Shown piece by piece: positions 10,989-23,150 of a DNA stretch of 64,000 nt. The stretch spans positions 80,620,059-80,684,058 of the forward strand of contig NC_089598.1 in the NCBI RefSeq assembly GCF_019320115.1, given 5' to 3'. Position 1 is the stretch's first letter; every line of letters begins with the position of its first letter. Source of the stretch: Miscanthus floridulus. Its lineage: Eukaryota > Streptophyta > Magnoliopsida > Poales > Poaceae. Below the pieces are notes generated by a model, which was not told the DNA's origin, searched no databases, and saw only the letters and a program-made list of their open reading frames with translations. A program made the translations under genes and the position numbers.

Positions 10989-13900
10989 TGTGGTAGAACC
11001 ACCCAAATTATATGGCCCACATGCACATGTCATTGTCCTAAAGACCTTTGACTGCTACACACAAGAGCCAGATAACTCCAGTAGTCTGTTGGGTGTCCTC
11101 GGGTAACCCCGAATCATCCACATTTTCCAACTCATACATGATCAACATAGAGTTACTACAACATTATAAAAGTTGGTACAAAAATAACTTACATCAGAGT
11201 GCGGAAGATTTATAGAATTAGATTACAAAGCATGTTCGAGTCAAAACTTAACTTAAGTTCAAATGGTGAGTAGAACTACAAAACAACTTAGGTAGCACCT
11301 AAGGTAGAAAGGATAGCCAGATCATGTCGAGCCCATCAACATGACCTCGATTTGCAGCACAAGTCAGCACCTGCAACAAGGGTTAGCAAACCCTGAGTAC
11401 TTGAGGGTACTTAACAAGTCTTACCTGACTAAAAGAAAAGACTCCAAGGGTATGAAAGCTTAAGGAAAGTCTGAAGCAAGAATAACTTTTACAGAAAAGC
11501 TTACTACAAGTGGATTCTTACTTTCAATGTTTTAGCTATGTATTAAGTCATTATCAGTATCCAATTTGCACCTGTTCTACATCAATCACTTCATTAAGCA
11601 TCTCATCTCTTCTCATATTCATAACCATAAGTAACCATGTTTCCATTGATTAACTACGATGTATGGTTAGAGGGTCGAGTCTCCATAACCGAGGAGCACG
11701 ATGATTTGAATCGATGAGGCCCAGCTGGGGTTTCCTTACTACACGACATATGCAGGTCCTGGACCTACATATATCAACCTTCACTCGGATCCTTCAAAAT
11801 AAGAATGGGTCCTATGCCACGCGAGAAATGGTGACTCCATCATCATATGTCATCCTTGATGTTTCCATAGGGTGGGTATAGCTACTCTCACCATCTCTCC
11901 ACTCCTAGTGTGCGGTTGGCCTTTCTTATAATGGAATAGCCAAGGTATTAGGCTTACTAGAGTATGTGGCCAGTACTGCAAAGTCTCGACCACACGGTGG
12001 CCTACAACGAACGGTTTTCAATCGACATAGGCGGAGCACTACATTGAGACTCCATTCTCGATGCAAGCCACCCGCCTGGTCTCAATTTAAACATAAGCAT
12101 TATCATGGTATTTCATGAGCCATCAGCAAAGCTAAGAAGCGCAAGGTAAAACATGTTTCTTGCGAACGATGAAACCATCATTCGACTTCTACCGAACTCT
12201 AAGCATCACTAAGCATTAGAGGTATCGACCTATTCATACTAGCAGAGTATAAATAAGGATACCTGATTATCAAGGTAATCATGCAGCAACGGTATTCGAT
12301 CAACTCCTAATTACTTAATACACATCTCACAAAGACTTAAAGTATAATAAAGATTTGTAAATGCTAGAGAAGGGTTTATGCTCCGGGGCTTGCCTACATT
12401 GCAGAGAAGGTTAGTTCCACAGAGGATCACAGGAGTTAGACTTGGCACCAACACTACGGTGGATGGACCTTCTCCGAAACTTGATCAGCACGAATCTTCT
12501 CACTTTCGTACACTACACGAAATAAATGATGCTTTGCTTAACATGATGGACTACATGCCATGATGCATGATGAGAGACATAACAAGTGCATAACAGAATT
12601 TTAACAAACTTAAGAAAGTTGAATACAACTTTCCTTCACCGAAGAATTAGGGTTTGCTTTATAAAAGTATTTCCATTTATTTAACTAATAAGTTAATTAG
12701 TTGTTATTAAGAAATAATTACACTTAACATGGAACAGCAAGTGATCACCATATATCTTAACTCATGACATTTTAAGAACTCATAAAATCAAACATATAAT
12801 TAAGCCATTTTATTTATTATAAAAACAAGTTGATTCAAAGCATATCAATCAAGTAATTTAACTGCCAAGGAACAACAGACGTTTGAGTGTTCCAAGGTCC
12901 ACAAACAATGTTCAAAATACACCCAAGTCATCTAAGCATTTTTCCTAAATTATTTTAGTATTTATTAATTAAGGAAAACACATTTAAACACACTTAAATT
13001 AATTAACAAAGATAGGATTATCAAAACAGTACCAAAGTTTTTGTGAAGACAGGTAATAGCATATAAAGCATACACAAAAAGTTTCAGCATCATAGGGTTA
13101 ATATTTTTATTTATAAAAAACATACAAGGTTTATTTTATAATTAAAAGAGGTAATTTTTAAACATATCAAAACTACGGATCATGACCAAATCATATTTTT
13201 CATGATAGAGCATCTCATGACAAAGCTACAAAACAAATTTCAAATTTTTATCATGCTTCTACAATTAGTTATGAAATTCACAAGTTCCAGCTGAAAATAT
13301 AAAAAGAAAAAGAAAAATCCTGTAGCGAACTATTCATCTGAGTAACGATCTATGCACTTAGCCCCCTCAAAAAGCTTCTATTTGAAGCAAGAGTCCCTGG
13401 TAGCGAATTGGAGCAGAGGACATGGCCGGCAGGGCTGAATTCGGCCGGCTGGGACGACTACCGGCGACGAGAGGCACTGATAGAGCAAGATTGCATCCGT
13501 GCGCACCCTCTGGTGGCCGCGGCTTGCCTCACAATGGCCCGAGGAAGCGTGGCCGCGCGGACAGCGGCACCGGCGGCATAGAACATAGTGCCGCGGCAGC
13601 GGACACGGCACTCCGGCGGTTGTCTAGCCAAGACAGGGTTCACGAGGGCACGTCGGATCTTACTATGACTTTCTTGGCGACCTAGGGGAAGCGGAGGCGA
13701 ACCTCAGCTGCGCTGCCGTCGCTGCAGAGGATGACGGCAGCGTGAACCGAGCGGTGGACTCGCGTTCCAGCGCGTCTTGTGTACCAAACAAGAAACGGCC
13801 AAGCCGATGAGCATCACGTCGTCACAAGGAAACTAAAATGACAAGTGAGAGGATGGGAGCTGCTCCGAGGAGCCTGGGCACTGCGAGGTGGAAAATAGCG

Positions 13901-15033
13901 GTGATGGTGAGCCGCCGCGGTGGAAATCGGGCGTATGGCTGATTCCGGCGGGGAGAGATGGCGCGAGTGGTTCAGGGAGAAGCGCAAGGACACGGCGAAG
14001 CGTTGGATGCAAGGAATTGGATAGGGACGCGGCGGTGGCGACGAATTGCTCCGGCGCGCAGAGAAGAACGACGGCGAGCATGATAAGGAGAAAAGGGAGA
14101 ACGGCCGGCTTCATCGCGTTAAGAAGATGAGGGTGAGGCAGGAGAATTCGACAGCAGCTGCTTGACCATCTCCAGGCAAGCAGCTGCATGCCTCTGTCCA
14201 GAAGGGGCGCGAAGGAGCTCGGCGACCATGGCGTCAAGCACCTGCCTGTCATGCTGTCGACCTGCTACAGGACCCAACTGAAACGCCATCTTTCTATCTC
14301 TTGCTCTCACGATTTTTCAGAACAACTTGATCAACAGCCTTAAGCAAAGTTGTCCCTCCATCATTGATATCCATCTTTGCTTAAGGCACCAACATCAAAG
14401 GATCAAAGAAGGTTGGAGAGATTTTGAATGGGAAACTAGGGTACAATGAAACTGAAAAACAGGATTCAGTTTCAGGTTTTGAAACAATTTTGAGTAAGCT
14501 ACTTTGAGCAATTAATTAGGGGACAACCATTAAGAAAATATTGCAACTAATTACATATCATCAAAGCCTAAACATCATACCAATTCATAGCAGCAAAGTT
14601 GCTCAACTTTTTTTTTTATGAAAATTGGTTTAATAATCCTCCAAATAATGAACTTAATAACTGGTTTCCAAGACAACAAAAAATGCTAAGAGGGGGAAAG
14701 ACAATGTTAAATTCAGTTTTTGAAGCTCCAATTCAACATGTTTGATTTTGAAACACCACCAACTTGTGATTCCACATTAAAGTACACATTAAGCACTACA
14801 AAGTTTATTTTAATAAAATTTTACTTGTTTCAGCAAATTCACATAAAGAAATTCACAAAGTTTCTTAATCACTATTATAAATAACATTTCATGCAACAAA
14901 AGAAACACCAGATATGCAACATATGAATGCAACAATTGAAACTTAAAATGCACAAATGACTTGACACTTAGTGATATGCTTGATGATGCTCATGATCAAG
15001 TTTTAATTGCTTTTTAACATCTGGGATGTTACA
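10989..15033 (-). mobile_element. Solo LTR, Tekay-like, 4.05 kb
   Basis: Read on the minus strand it starts TGTAACATCCCAGATGTT and ends GGTTCTACCACA. The flanking 5-mers are CACTA (10984-10988) and CACTG (15034-15038), a target-site duplication with one change. It shares with the other Tekay LTRs the 17-mer GGCAAGCCCCGGAGCAT (here 12378-12394, minus strand) and a neighbouring 'gtgtcgattaaggaccgt'-like block. Many short frames inside (for example 13422-13685, 13833-14252) are in a GC-rich stretch and show no protein family. Confidence 0.7.
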
Positions 15034-15793
15034 CACTGCTGGGCGCGGGGATTTCATTTTCGCCCGAAATCACATTTTTGCGCGGGCAGATCGCCGCCCC
15101 ATCTGGTGTCTTGTGAGCAGAGAATGAATTTTATATGACGAATGATGATGATATATACGGAGTAATACACTAATGTGTATTAACAATTGGATCACCAATA
15201 TTAATCCCCCAAGTTTCGGTGGAGCCCCCAAGTTTTGGTGGATGGCGACTCTTGACAGCATTTATGTGTCGGTGATGCAATTACACGGCATGTGGGACAG
15301 TCCGCTACTAAAGGCATTCTCTGATCAGTACCCATCTTTTCCTCTTTTGTGCGCCATTTCCGTCGCCGTTTGCCCCCTCCGACGCCACCAACCCTGCGCT
15401 GCCTCCCCCTCCCCCTCCCCCCCTCCACCCACCCCCATCCTTCCCGCACACCAAAACCTCTTGCCTAGATCCTTCCACGCCGTGGGGATCTACAACGCCA
15501 CGGCGATCTACCACGCTGTCGTCTGTCAGCGCGCCACTCCTTGAGCGAGCAAGCCAATCGAGATCGCCTTCTTGCCTTAGCACGGTGAGGCCATCTGCGA
15601 TCTCCTCTTTTTTTTCTTCATAAATTTATGGTGTTTGATGAAACACATGTGTAATAATTTTTTGATTGTTGCAGATGGCGTGAGTTAAATCAAAGCGGGT
15701 AGAACTATCACATCGTAAAAAGAGCCAAAGACAGGCAACCATTCTCAGCCCTAAAAGAGCCAGAGAAAGGCTCACAGTGTCCTAGAAGCAGAG
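15034..15793. other. Unassigned segment, promoter or 5'-UTR-like (right part)
   Basis: A C-rich pyrimidine tract (15390-15440) is followed by a mixed GC-rich stretch and then by T-rich sequence ending TTGTTGCAG at 15665-15673, which resembles an intron with its acceptor. This could be the 5' end of a broken host gene, but no long coding frame supports that. The 123-codon frame at 15173-15544 crosses the pyrimidine tract and is probably chance. Confidence 0.3.
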
Positions 15794-16012
15794 TGCCGAC
15801 GAAATATGGTCGACAGTCTACCTAGGGGTATGCCCAAGGTAGTAGATTGTCGGCAGACAGATGCGCAAGTCACAAACAAGACGGTGACGCAAGAGAGACA
15901 TAAGGTTTTATCCAGGTTCGGCCGCCAAGAAGGCGTAATACCTACGTCCTGCGTCTGATTTGTATTGCTGTATGTCAATGAGAGATGTTTTTAGAGGGGT
16001 CCCCTGCCCGCC

Positions 16013-16019
16013 TTATATA
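16013..16019 (-). promoter_or_regulatory. LTR TATA box (element A, 3' LTR)
   Basis: The reverse complement of TTATATA reads TATATAA in the same context as the A' LTR (GGACTATATAAGGCG). It points leftwards, out of the element into 15794 and beyond. Confidence 0.6.
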
Positions 16020-17149
16020 GTCCGGGGGGCAGGGTTACAGATCTAGAAACTAATCCTAGCCAGTTACAATTGCCATATGTGGTCAGATAAGGATTCCTAT
16101 TCTAACCGACCAGGATCTTGCTTGATCGCCAAATCCGCCTTAACTCCTTGTGTGGGACTCCGATCAGGTTGGCCGGGCCGCACGTCGTCTTTTGGTGGAC
16201 CGAACCCACCGATCCGGGCCGGCCCAAGCTTAGCCATAAGGGTATAGGGGTTAATACCCCCACAGCTAGTCCCCGAGCACCATGTATTATGCTGCGACAC
16301 GCCATTTTAACCTTCTCCAACAAGTAAGGCTTGAGTCCTCGACATCTCTGACCACCGTTGTCGCCGGAGAAGTAGGTTGTCCGAAGAATGTATGGTGCTC
16401 TTAAGAAAAAAGAAAAAAGATTTCTGTCCTAGGAAGTGTGCCCACTTGTATTTCTGAAAAGAAATGGAAGTGAATCTTGAAGCGTAGCGTCCTTGATCAT
16501 CAGAGGCATAGGGGTCGAAAAACAAACACATTCACTGCAAGGTAAAGTGTGCCCACTTAGTCCCTGAGCCTAGCAGTAGGTGACGTAGGCACGTGGTGCC
16601 AAGGTCTAAAAAGAATTCCTAGTTAAGTTGAGAACCCAATTGTCGTACAAGCAATACGAGATGCACCGGCAGGTGCATCGTACCGATGTAGTCCTCGAGC
16701 TTGCTGGAAGGCGAAGTATGAGCCTTGTAGCAAGGACTAAATAAATGTCTCTCAACTGTATGTGAGTACAAATCACATGTAGCCGAGAAGAACGATCTCC
16801 GAGCAGTGGTCGGGACAGTCCTCGAGCACGATAGTAATCCTTATAATCTGTCAAAGCATAAGGGTCGATTAAATAAACAGATTCACCGCAAGGTGAAGTA
16901 TGCCCACTTAGTCCCCGAGCCTGGTAGTAGGTGACGCAGGCACGTAGTGCCAGGGTCTAAAAAAGAATTTCCACTGAAGTTAAGAATCCAATCGTTGTAC
17001 AGGCGATACGAGATGCACCGGCAGGTGCATCGTACCGATGTAGTCCCCGAGCTTGCTGGAAGGCGAAGTATGAGCCTTGTAGCAAGGTCTAAATAAATGT
17101 CTCTCAACTGTATGTGAGTACAAATCACATGTAGCCGAGGAGAGCGATC

Positions 17150-17340
17150 TGCGAGCAGTGGTCGGGACAGTCCCCGAGCACAGTAGTGGTCGGAGCAGTC
17201 CCCGAGCACGGCAGTGGTCGGAGCAGTCCCCGAGCACGGCAGTGGTCTGGGTAGTCCCCGAGCACAGCAGTGGTCTGGGCAGTCCCCGAGCATTATAGTT
17301 GTCAGGGCAGTCCTCGATCACGGCAGTTGTCTGGTCCATC
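17150..17340 (-). repeat. LTR minisatellite of element A
   Basis: About seven units of roughly 28 bp, of the form GTGGTCGGAGCAGTCCCCG followed by AGCACGGCA. Copy number differs from the A' LTR. Units near the right edge are more diverged. Confidence 0.8.
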
Positions 17341-17753
17341 CTTGAGCACAAGACATGCAGCAAAAAAACGAGCGCCGCTTGTACTATTATTTGGTGTATT
17401 TATTTGTCTCCTTACTCTGTCAAGTCCAATCTGACACGTCTGGTAAAAAAAAAGCAGACAGGTATAGCACGTCACTCTACCCTATTACTCTTTCTGGCAA
17501 ACAGTCGCTTGGCACCTGTATGGATATGCGTCAGTGTGGGCCCTCTCACATTATCAACGAAGAGGCGCGTACACTAGAAACGAAGGGGCACGTTTATTGG
17601 CGTAGATCTCGAGGTTGTGAAAACAACCATCTACGGCACGTGCACACGTCTCCCAAGAATCTCGGGTGGACGAAACAACGGAGCTCTTGGTTATTTATAA
17701 TATAGAACCGGTAAGTTACTTTTTACCGATCCCCATTGTCATTCGCCGCCGCA

Positions 17754-17770
17754 ACCTTCTTCTTCCTCTT
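17754..17770 (-). other. Polypurine tract of element A
   Basis: Pyrimidine-rich on the plus strand (CCTTCTTCTTCCTCTT), so purine-rich on the element's sense strand, abutting the LTR at 17753. It matches the A' tract at 517-532. Confidence 0.65.
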
Positions 17771-18755
17771 GCCGAACCCTATTCCTCCAAAAATCATCAC
17801 CAATCCCCCCTCCACCGCATCCACTCCCTTAGCAAGGGCAGATTAATGGCGAAGAGAGACGCCCAGAAGAAAGGCGGAGTCATGGCGAAAGAGTGGTGGA
17901 AGTCAAGGAGCAATGAGCAGACCATCGAAGACCTCATCGCCATGGGAGTGCTCCACAACAAGGCACTCGTGGGATGGCGTGCGTCGGAAGGAGAAAGCTT
18001 CCCCGATCCACAACCAGGTGAGATTGTGGTTTTCAAGGATTTCTTCAAGCGGGGTTTTGGGGTTCCAGTGCACCCTTTCCTTCAGGGGCTCTGCTTGTAT
18101 TACGAGATTGGGATTTGCAATCTGCATCCCAACTCGATTCTTCTTGTCTCCACTTTCATCCATCTTTGCGAAGCTTATGGTGGCTTCCAGCCCCATTTCG
18201 ACCTCTTTCGCCATCTGTTCTGTCTGCGGAAGAAAGGGAGCAGTGGCTCGAAGATAGCCGGAGGTGTATACCTCAATCTGCGTGATGGTATGAAGGCCCA
18301 GTACTTGCACTGCCCCTGGAACACCTCATTGGACGAATGGTACAAGAAGTGGTTCTACATCCGTGAAGAGCCGAACACCATCACCCTGTGCGATGTGGGG
18401 TTGATTCCGGAGAAGAAGAACAGCTGGTCAGAGAAGCTCGGGCACTTGGAGCAGATCGCAGAACTGCTCGGGATGATCCCATGGGGAAAGCTGGATGGTC
18501 CAAGCGTGGTCGGGAACTTCATCAGCCGAAGGATCCAGCCCTGCCAGAAGAGGGTACATCCTGGCTTCGAGTACCAGGGGAGCGCAGATCCAACGAGGAC
18601 TAGAAAAGAGGCACTCGACAAGATAGAAGTCAAAGCCAGGATTGGGGAGCTATTCAACCTAGCTGATCCCAATTATGTCAGGTTAAACGACATTGAGCAC
18701 GCCTTCAAGCTGGCCCGACCTCCCCCAAAGGTAAATGACGCTTCCTTGTACCTGT

Positions 18756-21700
18756 TGTCGCAGAACCGACCAATTTATAAGAATACAAGTATAATGGCAA
18801 TCCGCAAGCGGTCACACTGTCATACTTGAACCCATATAAACCCGGTAGTCCGTCGAGTACCACGACGGGTCTCGATAAACGATTTACAACAACCAAGATC
18901 GTACAGGATTCAACATACATGCCACATAGTACATAAAGTTCACAGATACTTTTCATCATCAGAGTACGAATAGAAAGTTATTACAAACCAAGTTTGATAA
19001 TTAAAGCGGAAGCAAATAAGTTCGAAGATAAGTTTCCAACGTAGTTTGATACAGTGCCATGCCAGATCACGATCCACAAAAGCAAAGATAGGAATTACTA
19101 AGGAAGCCTGCCCAAGGCTTACTCCTCATCCACAGCGGGATAGAAGCAACTCTTGCAATAACCATGATACACAGTGCCATCTGCAACAATGGGAAAATAA
19201 ACCCTGAGTACGAGAAGGTACTCAGCTAGACTTACCCGTCATGAACCAGAAATAAAATGACTCCAAGGATTATGCAAGGCTGTATAAGTGGACGTAACTT
19301 GACAACATTTTTTGCGAAAAAGGCAATTAATCTTTGTACACTTGTGATTCCTTTATCAAGTTAATTATAACTATCCATTTCTAGATTAGCAACTACCCTG
19401 TGCCAACATGTGGTATATTATTTAGAATCATACAATAGTAACCATAGCAGGTATTGTAATTCCATATTCATCCGAACCACCATGTTTCATAATATAGCTG
19501 CTACGATGTTGGGACTAGCCAAGTTTCTCACTATCCGGGAGAGACGGCGATTCGAATCGATTTCAACCAGCTGGGAATTTCTTCCTAACACAAACCCAGA
19601 TCTACCAGCCACGATAGTCTTAGGTCACCTTTGGTACAACTCCGGTACACATTTCGCGGGTTCGTACTGCGCCGCACAATCTGGAACACCAGATGCCAGG
19701 ATGCTCAGGCCAAGCCTGCCCTTGGGCTCAGTCTGATCGTTCCCCGGAAGGAGCGCACAACAGAACGATTCCCGGCCTGAGTTGAATTACTCGGCTTCGC
19801 GGTCGGAACGAGTTATCCGGCCAGCTAAGTGAGAGACATGCGTTCAATCTTGTCAGAAGCGCCAACAACGGTACGGTCCTTAATCGACACAGACGGGGAT
19901 AAGTCCACACCCAAGACCTCCATGCCTTGTTGCTTCCCTATCGACCTCCCGTCCGGTCTCAATTTACTTTTACCTCATGGTTCTGTTCCACGATAGCAGA
20001 TATAGCCAACCGTGCTCTGGTATCCACCTATATCTCGCAGGTGACAGGACATCACCCGACTTCTACCGGTCTAAGCATGGCTAAGCATATATATATTCGA
20101 TCCTGGACCTATACCGGTTAAAGGTGTAATATCTGAACAAGGAATGTACATGCATCAAGTGGTTTCATTCAACTCTTATAACCTAATGCATCAATCATAA
20201 ATACGTAAGTAAACATTTGTAAATTACTGGGAGACTTATAATGCTCCGGGGCTTGCCTCGCAGAAAGGAAGTAGGGCGATGGTCAGGGCACTCCGGCAGC
20301 TCTTCAGGGTTCTGCTCCACGCCTTCGGGAGCAGCGGCTTGCGGATCCTCCTGCTGGTTCCCTTCCTCTGCTTCTTCGAATTCCAGCAACGTGATCTCTT
20401 CCTCCGATCCTAGATGCATGAGTATGGTATGAGTATTACGAATGCATAATGTTAACAAGTGCATCGCGTTGTTGAGTAGGTGCATATCTCTTCTCGCTTA
20501 CTACTTAACTACTTCTACAATGCATCGACTATGCCATAAACAGTATCTACTTGTTTCACTCATAACTGGAGTTCTACAATTCCAAATCTAGTGATCCTAG
20601 ACTTTCTGGAAAGCTTATCAAATTTTCTACAACTTTGTTATTAACCATTTTACAGTCTACATCAGTTTCAACATGTAACTCCTCATACTCTAGAATCAGT
20701 CCGGAAATGATTTAACATGCGATATAAAGTAATAACACCTCTACTTTATGTAATCATCCACAAATTGACAACCTAGAACCTACCAACAGTTTAAGCATAC
20801 CAAACATAGTTAAGATAATATAATGGCAAAGCCCAAACTATTTATTAAATTGCCTTTATCATTTTATTTAGATATCTAGGTTAAATAATAAATATATACC
20901 AGATGTGCTTAATAAATTCTCAAAAATTTACAGAGCCTTACTAATGCTATTAAAGGACTACTATAAAAATTTCATGTCATTTTACTAAGTAGAGCATCCT
21001 ATACAAAAATGATAAGGAAGCAAGGCTTGAAATAGCATAAATGGAAAATCCTATTGAAAAGTGTCAAGCAACAGATTTCTTATTTTTCCTAACATCCATA
21101 TGGTACTAGTATCACCTCCAATTAATTTCATGAATTTTGGACTTATAATTAATTTATAAAAATTCATGCAAGGATTAACTATTTATAAAAGAAAAATCTA
21201 TAACTCTAGATCTACACATGCACTGGTCCTCAAATTTTTATCCAAGCTCATGTATGACAAGAATAGCCTACCACAAAAATTTCATAATTTTTGGAGCACA
21301 GTAACTCTAGATATAAAATAAACAAATTTGAATGCATTCAAAAGCACATTTGAAATCCCTATTTAAATCTCCAGAAATTTCTACTGTTGAACCCAAGAAC
21401 ATATTTTTCTTAAATACTACACTTCCTAAGCAACACAATCATATTTATTTCACAATTTTAGGAGCTACCAAACTAAAGATACAAAAATAACAAGATACAT
21501 GAAATCAGGGTTCAAATCTGTAAAAATGAGCTAGCCTTCTATTTAACCGACACTGACAGGCGGGACCCTCCAGCCAGTTGGGCCCACATGTCACTGAGAC
21601 AGAACAGAGCAACGGCGCGGGAATGACGTGGGAACGGCGGAGCTCGCCGACGGCGAGGTTGCCGGCGGTGAGGTCATTACAAGACGTTCTACTCGACATT

Positions 21701-23150
21701 GCGCACACAAGGAACTACTTGGTGGGTCTGCTCGTCGGTGCTAGCAACGGCGGCGGCGGCCATGGCGGGGCGGAGGCGCGGGACGACGGCGTTACGCCGG
21801 TGACGACCTCGGCGGCTCAATCAAACGCGCGGACAAGCATCTACTAGATACTGGAAACCTAGCGCATCAACTAACGCGTGGAGTGGTAGACTAAAACGGC
21901 GTGGCCACGACGACGAGGTTGGCGGCGGAGCTCCGGCGAGCTAGCGCACGGCGCTGGGGCTTACCGAGTGCTAACAGCGGGCACGGTAGGGCGCAGGGGG
22001 TTGCTTGGAAGACGGTGGAGGGTTGCGGTGGGGATGGAGGAGCTGGGCGCGAGCTGGCGTCGGCTAAGGCGATGGCGGGGCTCCGAGAGCTCGGCGGCTG
22101 CTGCGGCGAGGAAGAAAGGCCGAGGAAACGCGAAAATGGGGTGCGGCTGGGTGCGTGCGGGCGTTGGCGACTTGAAGGCGCGCCCAGACGCGGCGTGGCC
22201 TGCGCGGACAGAGCAACGGCGACGCGCGGCCGACGGAACCTCCACGCGGCGGCTCTGCTCTGAAGCTGGTCGGCCACTGTGCCGATCGATTCAGTTGGTT
22301 CAGACGCGATCGGAGAGGCCTGACAGCGCGTTTCCAAGTCGATATATCCGCTGATCCGTGGCTCCTTCGTGCAAATGCCCAACATGAGTTTTGTAGCCCA
22401 AGGTACCAGCTACAACTGTTGTTCAAAGATCGTGTTCCAATTCTCATCGTACACCGAGTAAAATCATGCTCAAAGTCGGCTTGTCAGGCTGACAGTGATC
22501 ATGACTTAGCGAAAATTTGCTAAGTGTGGAAATGGTGATTTCTCAGATTTTTGAAACTTAAATTCACACATGTTAGGAGCTGAATCAGTCAAAGGCCCAA
22601 AAATCAAAGTTGTTCCTTATGTCAAACACTACAACTTTGCTTTAGTGAACTCCTCCATGCAAGGCCTCTAACACCTAGTTCAACTTTAGTCAAACATGTC
22701 ACTTTGAAATCAAGATACACATTCAAACTATGGCTAAATGACCAATTTAGCCCTAGCCCTAAATACCAAAGTTGTTCATGATGATACTCTAAGCATGTTA
22801 AAACAATTTGCAAGGTCATTCAAGCATTTCATGAAGTAGTCACACATATAGCCATTCAGGTCAACACATGAAATAACACTTAAATGCTTGATCAAGAAAT
22901 GTGGTCTTCATGAACAAGGTTCCTTTTGTTAACCTAAGTGTAGCTAAGATGTTATAGTGACCAACATTACCCACTTGCATTCATTTGTACAAGATCATAT
23001 GCATATGTTCTAAGAAACACGAGATAACAAGCAATGTTTCATATGTTTCGACGAAATGTTTCAATTGTAAATGATGATTTATGAATGCTTGATGCTCATG
23101 CTCATGTTATGCAAGTCAAGTTATGCAAGGCTAACACCCGAGGTGTTACA
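18756..23150 (-). mobile_element. Solo LTR, Tekay-type, 4.4 kb, in intron of the antisense gene
   Basis: It reads TGTCGCAGAAC...GGTGTTACA on the plus strand, so TGTAACACC... on its sense strand. CCTGT stands on both sides (18751-18755 and 23151-23155), a perfect 5-bp target-site duplication. It is related to but distinct from the LTR of element D: the ends match (for example CCCATATAAACCCGGTAGTCC read in two parts) and the middle block with the rRNA-like 'cttagccatgcttagaccggta' direct repeat is shared. There is no internal region. A GC-rich stretch at 21570-22340 yields many overlapping frames with no family match. Confidence 0.9.
20195..20485 (-). CDS. Small ORF conserved inside Tekay LTRs
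   Basis: An open frame of 96 codons lies inside the solo LTR. Its segment ITLLEFEE ... EELPECPDH ... SFLRGKPRSIISL aligns with TLLEFEQ ... EELLECLDH ... SFLKGKLRSILSL in the LTR of element D (49737-50131). The acidic, glutamine-rich linker keeps about the same length. An AG acceptor-like site precedes the conserved part in both. The product is unknown. It could be an exon used in a spliced element transcript or a captured host exon. Whether the ATG at 20485 is used is uncertain; the conserved part begins at about 20420. Confidence 0.45.
   Translation of the reverse strand: MHLLNNAMHLLTLCIRNTHTILMHLGSEEEITLLEFEEAEEGNQQEDPQAAAPEGVEQNPEELPECPDHRPTSFLRGKPRSIISLPVIYKCLLTYL

Larger units (their letters stand above)
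15794..17753 (-). repeat. 3' LTR of element A
   Basis: About 1960 bp, TGCCGACG...GCCGCA in plus-strand reading, so TG...CA on both strands. It contains a tandem duplication of about 357 bp (16550-16906 and 16907-about 17160) absent from the A' copy. The palindrome GATGCACC/GGTGCATC occurs once in each duplicate (near 16661 and 17010), and a 28-bp minisatellite lies at 17150-17340. Confidence 0.85.

Noticed and set aside
13422..14310. Cluster of GC-rich frames inside the solo LTR
   Set aside because: Frames overlap on both strands in a GC-rich LTR block. Equivalent blocks in the other two Tekay LTRs give different peptides.
10984..15040. CACTA-type DNA transposon, suggested by CACTA at one edge and CACTG at the other
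   Set aside because: The enclosed DNA has LTR ends (TGTAACATCCC and TACCACA) and Tekay LTR blocks. The CACT 5-mers are better read as a target-site duplication.
15173..15544. 123-codon frame as a host gene
   Set aside because: It crosses a pyrimidine tract, has no family match and no supporting splice structure.
16661..16682. Short palindrome as a rho-independent terminator or microRNA precursor
   Set aside because: The stem is 8 bp with a 4-base loop, no T-run, and far too short for a plant microRNA precursor.
17150..17340. CRISPR-like array
   Set aside because: Units of about 28 bp are contiguous with no unique spacers; it is an LTR minisatellite in a plant genome.
21570..22447. GC-rich frames up to 164 codons in the 4.4-kb solo LTR
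   Set aside because: Overlapping frames on both strands, low-complexity R/A/G content, no shared peptide with the LTR of D.
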